Origin: a virus
Strand: one strand, 5' to 3'
Length of the DNA: 22,945 nt
IMG/VR virus record: IMGVR_UViG_3300023184_000543
Coordinates: 1-22,945 of that record
The position numbers and the translations under genes are program-made. This document shows, piece after piece, positions 13,359 through 18,260 of this stretch. Every line of letters begins with the position of its first letter. The first letter of the stretch is position 1. The notes under the pieces were generated by a model that searched no databases, was not told where the DNA came from, and saw only the letters and a list, made by a program, of their open reading frames with translations.

Positions 13359-13429
13359 AGTCAGGACAAGGATTCGAACCTGCATCTCTTTGATACAATC
13401 AAAGGCGTTACCAATTACGCTACCTGACT
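13359..13429 (-). tRNA. Atypical tRNA-Thr (anticodon UGU)
   Basis: The 71-nt cloverleaf has acceptor AGTCAGG/CCTGACT (7 bp), a D arm with TAATTGGTAA, an anticodon stem CTTTG/CAAAG with loop ATTGTAT (anticodon TGT, U33 present), and the T arm GCAGG-TTCGAAT-CC(T)TGT. Three points are odd: no base at position 26, a bulged T in the T stem, and no encoded CCA (discriminator A, then AATGG). It lies 9 nt after the gene at 13439. A phage Thr tRNA reading ACA would suit AT-rich codon use. It may be weakened in function or rescued by the mobile element beside it. Confidence 0.8.
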
Positions 13430-13438
13430 TAGTATCAT

Positions 13439-14374
13439 CTAATCATTCCATTGAATGTAAAGATAATCAGTGGTGTTGTGTTCATTACGGTGAACAGGAT
13501 AAGATCTTGGATTTTTTTTACAGAATTTTATCACCCACTCAAATGCTGCAAAAGACCAGTCTTTGTTAGCAGTAGGTAATTTAACAAGTATATGATCATC
13601 TTCAATCTTTACATTACAACCTGAATAATTAGGATTACCTGTTTTGTCTACAGCTAATTCAATAGCTGATTTAGTAACAGGAAAACATTCAGGATGATTA
13701 GCTTTGATTGTTGGTTTCCACGCATCACAAGCTATATTGTGTAGTCCAATAATAGATGCTACTGTTGTAGTGCCATCTATTGTAAAATTGTCATTGATAA
13801 ATTCTCTTTGAGATGCTGTAGCTGCTTCATAATACTCATTTAGTAAAGTGCGGCTGATTTTAATTGTTTTGTTTGTGTCCACTGGTTTTGTTTTTGAAAT
13901 TAATTTAAATTGTTCTAATGTAATGGGTGTATATTCTGGATGACTTCCTAAAAAACCATCTAAATCATTACAAAAATACATACTAGAATCACTAGGGTGT
14001 GTTGATAGTAATGTATATCCTTCATGAATTGGACAACCATTCCAACCTACAATATTTTCTTTCCACCAAGGATAAAGAATATCTTTATTCTCTTCTGTCA
14101 TTTGAATACACCATTTCTTTGGAATATCATTGAGTAGTTCTAATGCTTTAAGATTAATAATGATTTCACATTCTCCTAAATCTACTCCTGCTAGTATATT
14201 ATCACAACCAGTATGTTCTTTAATACTCACAATAACACCTGTCATACCATTTGCTGCACCACAACTCTTCCATTTGCTAAGACCCATTATGCCAGCCATT
14301 TCTTCATAAGTGCTATAAATGCTACCATCATTAGTAATTCTTACTCTGTCTCCAATTTTTAATTTTGTTTCCAT
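13439..14374 (-). CDS. KOW-like N-terminal domain protein, 311 aa
   Basis: The first 75 residues look like a small beta-barrel of KOW or SH3 type: LKIGDRVRITNDG, NGMTGVIVSIKEHTG and ILAGVDLGECEII. Next comes a region with several Trp and Cys (KKWCIQMTEENKDILYPWWK, WNGCPIHEGY) that recurs in phage proteins of unknown role. The last part, with FAAFEWVIKFCKKNP, is alpha-beta. A nucleic-acid-binding function is plausible from the barrel only. The gene ends in TAG and is followed after 9 nt by the tRNA, so they may share a transcript. Confidence 0.75.
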   Translation of the reverse strand: METKLKIGDRVRITNDGSIYSTYEEMAGIMGLSKWKSCGAANGMTGVIVSIKEHTGCDNILAGVDLGECEIIINLKALELLNDIPKKWCIQMTEENKDILYPWWKENIVGWNGCPIHEGYTLLSTHPSDSSMYFCNDLDGFLGSHPEYTPITLEQFKLISKTKPVDTNKTIKISRTLLNEYYEAATASQREFINDNFTIDGTTTVASIIGLHNIACDAWKPTIKANHPECFPVTKSAIELAVDKTGNPNYSGCNVKIEDDHILVKLPTANKDWSFAAFEWVIKFCKKNPRSYPVHRNEHNTTDYLYIQWND

Positions 14375-14407
14375 TGTTTTATTTTTTTTGTTTTAAAAGT
14401 TTATAAA

Positions 14408-14434
14408 GAGAGGATGGTTTCACACCACCCCCTC
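14408..14434 (-). terminator. Terminator-like hairpin after gene 14442
   Basis: On the minus strand GAGGGGGTGGT and ACCATCCTCTC pair over 11 bp with two G-U pairs around GTGAA. The following TTTATAAAC is only moderately U-rich. Confidence 0.7.
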
Positions 14435-14441
14435 ATAATGA

Positions 14442-14675
14442 TTATTTAATTCTACTATTCTTTTTTTCCATATCACACATACGTGCAATAGGAATCCAAA
14501 TGTAACACAAAAGAATTGCATATACTTGACCTGTACTACAAAGAAGTTCTCTGTAGTTTATATCACCTATGAATGCAACTACTCCTGTAAGGATTAAGTA
14601 GCTAAGAAAAGCAATTGAAAGATACTCTATAAGGTATCTCATGTTGGAATATCTCATTGTTTTGTTTTTTCTCAT
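14442..14675 (-). CDS. Two-helix membrane protein with duplicated start region, 77 aa
   Basis: Two membrane segments are clear, at about residues 17-37 (LSIAFLSYLILTGVVAFIG) and 46-62 (GQVYAILLCYIWIPIA), followed by a charged tail (MEKKNSRIK). The start at 14675 overlaps the upstream stop (ATGA). An equal alternative is 14657, because the leader AAAACAAAACAATGAGA is present twice in tandem, 18 nt apart; both ATGs are in frame and give proteins of 77 or 71 aa. No family is recognised; it may act in the host inner membrane. Confidence 0.75.
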   Translation of the reverse strand: MRKNKTMRYSNMRYLIEYLSIAFLSYLILTGVVAFIGDINYRELLCSTGQVYAILLCYIWIPIARMCDMEKKNSRIK

Positions 14676-14685
14676 TGTTTTGTTT
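14653..14685 (-). repeat. Tandem duplicated leader with two in-frame start codons
   Basis: AAAACAAAACAATGAGA occurs twice, 18 nt apart, each containing an ATG in the same frame (14675 and 14657). The unit resembles the leaders at 12822 and, more loosely, 14374 and 15510. Confidence 0.75.
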
Positions 14686-14827
14686 TTAAAAGGTAAACTA
14701 ATAAGGCAATTGATATTAAGGTGCATGATTCACAAGCAATCATTAGATTGATGTTTCTTGTGATCATTGAGTACATCATTCCTATCATAAATAAGAATAG
14801 TGCAAGAAGTAAAAGGTTTTGTTTCAT
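14672..14827 (-). CDS. Small two-helix membrane protein, 51 aa
   Basis: The gene encodes MKQNLLLLALFLFMIGMMYS, then MITRNINLMIACE and SCTLISIALLVYLLKTKQ. There are two hydrophobic helices with a short loop (ITRNINL) and a basic C-terminus. Its stop TGA overlaps the next start (ATGA), so the two membrane proteins are translationally coupled and may interact. The leader CACATTAAAAACAAAAAAC is shared with the gene at 15162. No family is recognised; holin-like or exclusion roles are possible but unsupported. Confidence 0.72.
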   Translation of the reverse strand: MKQNLLLLALFLFMIGMMYSMITRNINLMIACESCTLISIALLVYLLKTKQ

Positions 14828-14838
14828 GTTTTTTGTTT

Positions 14839-15162
14839 TTAATGTGAAATAAAAGAAAATCCTACGTTGCAGTCTATACCATCTTCATCAGAATCATCAA
14901 TTTTCATCCAATTTATTAAGATGGTGATTTGATTTTTATCTTTGATATATTGTTCATAATCATTTTTAGTTTCATCACTAGCATCATTTACAGATAGATC
15001 ATCAACATTAAACGTGTAAGTTTTACCAACTTCAAATTTAACTTTATCATAATCATCTATGTCAAAAATACTAGTTATTTCTTCTTCAGGATTATATGTT
15101 TTTGAATTAAAAAACCAATACATATCAAATTTAAGACTGCCGAATAATTGAGTAAAATTCAT
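14839..15162 (-). CDS. Hypothetical acidic protein, 107 aa
   Basis: The protein starts MNFTQLFGSLKFDMYWFFNS and continues with an acidic, beta-rich part (VKFEVGKTYTFNVDDLSVND) and a C-terminal WMKIDDSDEDGIDCNVGFSF. It may be a small barrel; no family is recognised. The start at 15162 is chosen because the leader before it, CACATTAAAAACAAAAAAC, is the same as that before the gene at 14827. The frame is open to 15243. The last codons of this gene (TCACAT before TAA) form part of the second leader copy. Confidence 0.68.
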   Translation of the reverse strand: MNFTQLFGSLKFDMYWFFNSKTYNPEEEITSIFDIDDYDKVKFEVGKTYTFNVDDLSVNDASDETKNDYEQYIKDKNQITILINWMKIDDSDEDGIDCNVGFSFISH

Positions 15163-15309
15163 GTTTTTTGTTTTTAATGTGAATAAAAGTGGTGGATTTA
15201 ACAATGTCTTTATATAGACATAAAACAAACAACTTGCATTCATACACCCTAAATACTTATAGGTTTTATGTAAACTCCAATTATCTTAGAAGATTTTGCA
15301 AGATGTTAT

Positions 15310-15510
15310 TTAATATTGTTTACTAATAACAAGATCATCTAACATAGTAGACATTCCTTTAAGTGCTAATGAAGCACATATTTTAGTAGGAAATACACCA
15401 TATACAAATCCATCAGTTCCAATAATGCAATATTGCAAAATCTTACCTTTAGATGTTATAGTTTCTTGTGTAGGAGCAGGTACTCCTAATAAATCATAAT
15501 ATTTTTCCAT
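15310..15510 (-). CDS. Hypothetical protein, 66 aa
   Basis: A small soluble protein, MEKYYDLLGVPAPTQETITS followed by a beta hairpin (ILQYCIIGTDGFVYGVFP) and a C-terminal helix (ICASLALKGMSTMLDDL). No family is recognised. The start at 15510 has the leader TTTAAAACA. An open extension to 15546 lacks such a leader. This is the first gene of the minus-strand arm, facing the control region. Confidence 0.7.
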   Translation of the reverse strand: MEKYYDLLGVPAPTQETITSKGKILQYCIIGTDGFVYGVFPTKICASLALKGMSTMLDDLVISKQY

Positions 15511-15568
15511 TGTTTTAAATTTTATTTGTGACCTGTATATATACAACGCACTAGACCTAACACTGTTT

Positions 15569-15591
15569 ATAGTCTTCTAGTAGACTTATAG
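15569..15591. repeat. Imperfect palindrome in the control region
   Basis: TATAGTCTTCTAGTAGACTT is nearly self-complementary around CTAG, with two mismatches. It lies upstream of the first minus-strand gene and might be an operator; the evidence is weak. Confidence 0.3.
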
Positions 15592-15723
15592 CCATATCAT
15601 CCGCAAAATTTTTTGGGAATGTAAACTATTTAATAACATTAAGAAAGAGAGAGTGTGTTGTTTGCCACATACAAACATACACATAAACCACTGATAATCA
15701 ATGAGTTATGAAAAAAAATAACA

Positions 15724-15757
15724 AATGTTCCACAAATCACATTAATGTTCCACAAAT
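15724..15757. repeat. 14-bp direct repeat, 20-bp spacing, upstream of HNH gene
   Basis: AATGTTCCACAAAT occurs at 15724-15737 and at 15744-15757. The 20-bp period places both copies on nearly the same DNA face. The second copy covers the place where the -33 box of the promoter at 15772 should be. Confidence 0.85.
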
Positions 15758-15771
15758 ACAATTATATGTTA

Positions 15772-15779
15772 TATATTTG
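15772..15779 (+). promoter_or_regulatory. Bacteroidota -7 element for the HNH gene
   Basis: TATATTTG matches TAnnTTTG. There is no TTTG at -33; instead a 14-bp direct repeat fills that position. The start codon (15784) lies 4 nt beyond the element, the same spacing as at the GIY-YIG gene 463. Confidence 0.5.
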
Positions 15780-15783
15780 TATT

Positions 15784-16131
15784 ATGAGAAAGAGATTAAA
15801 AGATGAAAAAAAGAAAACATGTTCTAAATGTAATAATCTATTAGAAGATAATAGAGTAAACAAATATAGATATTGTCTTTTCTGCCACAATGAGTATATG
15901 AAAAACAACAGAAAGAAACATTCTGAGTTATCTGATGAGCAAAGACTTAAAGCAAACTGTAGATCATATCTTAATACATATTTAAAAAGAGGTGTTATTA
16001 ACAAACAACCTTGTATTAAATGTAATAGTATAAATACAGAAGCACATCACAAAGATTATACTAAACCTTTAGATGTTGTATGGATGTGTAGAGAATGTCA
16101 TTTATCTCATCATAAACAATATATGAACTGA
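15784..16131 (+). CDS. HNH endonuclease with zinc finger, 115 aa
   Basis: The protein has an N-terminal CxxC pair set (CSKC, CLFC) and a C-terminal HNH domain with CIKC, the motif EAHHKDYTKPLDVVWMCREC and the closing HLSHHKQ. This is a common form of free-standing phage HNH protein. It is the only plus-strand gene among minus-strand neighbours to its left and right, which suggests insertion as a self-contained unit with its own promoter and terminator. The start at 15784 follows the -7 box by 4 nt; an open extension to 15745 would begin upstream of that box. A 9-bp tandem repeat (GAACTGAGT) surrounds the stop. Confidence 0.88.
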   Translation: MRKRLKDEKKKTCSKCNNLLEDNRVNKYRYCLFCHNEYMKNNRKKHSELSDEQRLKANCRSYLNTYLKRGVINKQPCIKCNSINTEAHHKDYTKPLDVVWMCRECHLSHHKQYMN

Positions 16132-16148
16132 GTGAACTGAGTGAACTG
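16125..16148. repeat. 9-bp tandem repeat at the end of the HNH gene
   Basis: GAACTGAGT is repeated 2.7 times in tandem and gives TGA stops in more than one frame at the end of the HNH gene. Confidence 0.7.
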
Positions 16149-16157
16149 TGAACAATT

Positions 16158-16194
16158 AAAAAAAACACACACAGTATTACTACCGTGTGTGTTT
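16158..16194 (-). terminator. Terminator shared by the HNH and OB-fold-like genes
   Basis: AAACACACAC (16163-16172) and GTGTGTGTTT (16185-16194) form a perfect 10-bp stem around a 12-nt loop. On the minus strand it ends in eight T residues, ideal for the gene at 16206; on the plus strand it can also serve the HNH gene. Confidence 0.88.
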
Positions 16195-16205
16195 GTGTTG
16201 GGATA

Positions 16206-16508
16206 TTAGAATCCCAACAAGGCAAGTATTTCACTTGCATCAGTCACAGTTTGACCTGTGCTAATTTCAAAGAACGGACGTTTTGTGCCGTCTTCCTGCT
16301 CAACAATACTTGCAATACATTGCACAGTTTGTCCAACAGAAATTGCACTCTTATTTTCACCCAAAGTTCTTTGGGCAAAATAAGTCTTCCCTTTCCAATC
16401 TCCTTCAACAAATTCAACGGTGCAAACTAAATAGTCTTTACCGTTAGATTTTGTTTTTACAACGTCTGCAATGTTTGTAATTACGGCTTTGATTGATGTG
16501 TTTTTCAT
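16206..16508 (-). CDS. OB-fold / SSB-like protein, 100 aa
   Basis: The beta-rich small protein has strands and turns that fit an OB fold: SIKAVITNIADVVKTKSNGK, YLVCTVEFVEGDWKGKTYFA, RTLGENKSAISVGQTVQCIA and RPFFEIST, ending in a short tail (SEILALLGF). A role in binding single-stranded DNA during replication or recombination is likely but not proven. Its composition and codons are clearly richer in G and C than its neighbours (for example GGACGTTTTGTGCCGTC inside the gene). It is monocistronic, with a strong terminator. The leader carries a direct repeat TATAAGTTT twice (16512-16529). Confidence 0.65.
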   Translation of the reverse strand: MKNTSIKAVITNIADVVKTKSNGKDYLVCTVEFVEGDWKGKTYFAQRTLGENKSAISVGQTVQCIASIVEQEDGTKRPFFEISTGQTVTDASEILALLGF

Positions 16509-16677
16509 AATTATAAGTTTTATAAGTTTTAATTGGGGGCAATATCACCACCAAATCAGAGTAGGGGTTCTTTGATGAAATACCCATCACACACTCAATT
16601 ACACATTAAATTTTTAATTAAAAAAAATTTTTTGTATAACACCATTGAACACATTATAAAATATTGTATATTATATT

Positions 16678-16740
16678 ATGGAACCAATATTATCTTCTAT
16701 ATGCTGTCCTGAATGTGAAGGCAGTGTTTGTTTATGTTAA
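16678..16740 (+). CDS. Possible Cys-rich micro-ORF, 20 aa
   Basis: ATG to TAA encodes MEPILSSICCPECEGSVCLC: five Cys in the last twelve residues, in a CCxxC...CxC pattern that could bind metal. It lies upstream of the late promoter and points the same way. A TTTG at 16631-16634 with TATAAAAT 20 nt later is a poor promoter match. It may be a leader peptide, a small metal-binding peptide, or chance. Confidence 0.25.
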   Translation: MEPILSSICCPECEGSVCLC

Positions 16741-16769
16741 TACATATATTAATGTATTTTAAAAATAAA

Positions 16770-16801
16770 TTTGGAAAGTTTAAACTTTCTAGATATATTT
16801 G
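16770..16801 (+). promoter_or_regulatory. Late-operon promoter (TTTG-N20-TATATTTG)
   Basis: TTTG (16770-16773) and TATATTTG (16794-16801) with a 20-nt spacer match the Bacteroidota consensus exactly. The first gene starts 20 nt downstream. No other host-type promoter is seen on the plus strand up to TerL, so this one probably drives the whole operon. Confidence 0.8.
16774..16789. promoter_or_regulatory. 16-bp perfect palindrome between -33 and -7 (probable operator)
   Basis: GAAAGTTTAAACTTTC is fully self-complementary and begins directly after the -33 TTTG. A dimeric protein bound here would block RNA polymerase, so it is a probable operator of the late operon. Confidence 0.75.
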
Positions 16802-16821
16802 CATTCTAAATAATTAATAGA

Positions 16822-17220
16822 ATGAAATCAAACAAACAAACAACAGAAACAATGGAAGCAGCACAAGAAGCTCCTAGTAAAGAAAAGGTAATGGAATGGA
16901 TGCTAGATCAAATAGCATTTAAGAAAGTTCAATTAGAATTGCAGGAGGTTGATACAAAGATTGCTGTTAGTAGATCAGAGTATATGAAAGCTATGTATAC
17001 AATAGCACAGATATCTTCTCCACAGGATTCTCCTACATTAAAGCAACACACTCTTACAGAAGAAGATATATCTGCTAATCCTGAGTTAGTTGAGCAAGGA
17101 TTTAAAGTGGGGGATGTTGTTGGTATTCCTCCTCATACAGAAGAAGAGGAAATTGAGTTTACACCAGAATCCACCACAAATTCTGCTCCATTACAAACTA
17201 CAAGAGGATTAAAAAAATAA
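16822..17220 (+). CDS. Conserved phage protein, late operon gene 1, 132 aa
   Basis: A helical, partly coiled-coil N-terminal half (EKVMEWMLDQIAFKKVQLEL, then QEVDTKIAVSRSEYMKAMYT) is followed by a Pro/Glu/Thr-rich flexible tail (PPHTEEEEIEFTPESTTNSA). I associate this form with proteins near the packaging genes of crAss-like and related Bacteroidota phages; its function is unknown to me. It is the first gene after the late promoter and is 4 nt from the next. Confidence 0.8.
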   Translation: MKSNKQTTETMEAAQEAPSKEKVMEWMLDQIAFKKVQLELQEVDTKIAVSRSEYMKAMYTIAQISSPQDSPTLKQHTLTEEDISANPELVEQGFKVGDVVGIPPHTEEEEIEFTPESTTNSAPLQTTRGLKK

Positions 17221-17224
17221 TAAT

Positions 17225-17593
17225 ATGGCAGAGGTAAATCAAGTTGTAAAAAAGACTAAGGTTGATAAATGGGACATTATTAAGTTCCAGCTCACTACAT
17301 ATTGTTTTTTTAATAAGCTATCTCTTTCTAATGCAGATCTTGATTGTATTATATTGTTAGCAATGTCTGATGATTTAGATGAATTAAACACTATATGTAT
17401 TAAGGTTTGTGATATGAAGATATTTAAAACTCCACAGAGTGTTAGAAATTCATTAAACAAAATGGAGAAGAAAGGTATTTTAGTTAAGAGTGGGAAGGGT
17501 AAGAAGAAGCTTGTTATTAATCCTGATATTGGACTTATTAAAGAGGGTAATATATTATTGAATTATAATCTATTATGTATTGAGACCAATTAA
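17225..17593 (+). CDS. Winged-helix-like protein, 122 aa
   Basis: The second half fits a winged helix: a recognition-type helix (KTPQSVRNSLNKMEKKGILV) followed by a basic hairpin (KSGKGKKKLVINPDIG) that would be the wing. The first half is helical with a Leu-rich run (LSNADLDCIILLAMSDDLDE). It may be a late regulator or a DNA-binding packaging factor. It overlaps the IHF-like gene by 14 nt. The DNA-binding assignment rests only on pattern. Confidence 0.72.
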   Translation: MAEVNQVVKKTKVDKWDIIKFQLTTYCFFNKLSLSNADLDCIILLAMSDDLDELNTICIKVCDMKIFKTPQSVRNSLNKMEKKGILVKSGKGKKKLVINPDIGLIKEGNILLNYNLLCIETN

Positions 17594-17969
17594 GTCTAAA
17601 GATCTTATTGTATCCACCGCACTTAAGAACAATCTTCCAGTGGAAGTGGTGACAGAAATAATTGCTGTTTATTGGAAAGATGTTAGAACTGCTTTGTCTA
17701 CATTAGCATTTCCTAAAGTGCATGTAAGTAATTTAGGGGATTTTGTTGTAAAGTATTGGCTTATTGAAAAGCAGAAAGAAAACATCCACAGAATTATGAA
17801 TGGATTAAAGCCAGGAATTAGAGGGGATGCATTACGTTTAAGTTTAGAAAGTAAGTTAATTCTTATAGATGAGATGGAAGAAAAAAGATTAGGTGAAGAA
17901 CAAAGAAAAGATTTTATTAAATCACACAAAAAATCAATATCAAATGTTAAATCAAATATTTCAAAATAG
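17580..17969 (+). CDS. IHF/HU-like DNA-bending protein, 129 aa, TTG start
   Basis: The core has the order of the HU/IHF family: two helices (KDLIVSTALKNNLPVEVVTE, then IIAVYWKDVRTALS), then the strand and turn FPKVHVSNLGDFVVKYW, which corresponds to the HU sequence V-x-I-x-G-F-G-x-F. The long flexible DNA-binding arm is replaced by a helical region, and the C-terminus is basic (KSHKKSISNVKSNISK). IHF-like proteins next to packaging genes are typical of crAss-like phages. No ATG is available in frame; TTG at 17580 is the likely start, inside the preceding gene's end. It overlaps the next gene by 26 nt. Confidence 0.78.
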   Translation: MRPIKSKDLIVSTALKNNLPVEVVTEIIAVYWKDVRTALSTLAFPKVHVSNLGDFVVKYWLIEKQKENIHRIMNGLKPGIRGDALRLSLESKLILIDEMEEKRLGEEQRKDFIKSHKKSISNVKSNISK

Positions 17970-18258
17970 AAAACAGATTTTAGAAGGAATAAAAAATAAC
18001 ATTTTTAAAAAAGATCATGTTGAGGTTATTGCAAATGGTAGATTAAACATTTGTAAATCTTGTGATAATTATACTACGGGAGATGCTGGTTGCATAGTGG
18101 TAGGAACCAGCCCCTGCTGTAATAAATTAACAGGTGGTTGTGGATGTAGTTTGTCATTAAAAACAAGAGCATTAAGTTCAGGATGTCCTCTTCCTATTCC
18201 TAAATGGAAAGCTATTTTAACAGAAAAAGAAGAAGATATATTAAACCAACAATTATAA
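17944..18258 (+). CDS. Cys-rich zinc-binding phage protein, 104 aa
   Basis: After a basic N-terminal helix (QNRKQILEGIKNNIFKKDHV) comes a Cys cluster: ICKSCDNYTTGDAGC, SPCCNKL and GGCGCSL, then a final SGCPLP. Eight Cys in CxxC, CC and CxC groups suggest one or two zinc sites. This form is common in Bacteroidota phages near the terminase; its function is unknown. The start at 17944 is chosen over 17893 because of better leader and smaller overlap. The next gene starts 2 nt after its stop. Confidence 0.82.
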   Translation: MLNQIFQNRKQILEGIKNNIFKKDHVEVIANGRLNICKSCDNYTTGDAGCIVVGTSPCCNKLTGGCGCSLSLKTRALSSGCPLPIPKWKAILTEKEEDILNQQL

Positions 18259-18260
18259 TT

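Larger units (their letters stand above)
16509..16821. other. Control region between SSB-like gene and late operon
   Basis: The 313-nt region contains an A/T tract with AAAAAAAATTTTTT (about 16621-16633) likely to bend DNA, a possible Cys-rich micro-ORF (16678-16740), and the late promoter with its palindrome (16770-16801). I see no host-type promoter for the minus-strand gene at 16508. Confidence 0.6.

Noticed and set aside
13301-13360. A second complete tRNA
   Set aside because: A T-arm and acceptor-like 3' part is visible, but no matching 5' acceptor, D arm or anticodon arm precedes it.
12881-13429. A group I intron inside the tRNA
   Set aside because: The tRNA is continuous from acceptor to acceptor, and the 12867 copy holds only its last bases, not a 3' exon with anticodon stem. 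I could not identify intron core pairings.
15724-15757. Replication origin iterons
   Set aside because: Only two copies and no adjacent replication initiator gene or DnaA-like boxes; kept as a possible regulatory repeat only.
16185-16430. Plus-strand gene opposite the OB-fold-like gene
   Set aside because: It is the complement of a convincing minus-strand gene with terminator and leader; its translation has no recognisable pattern.
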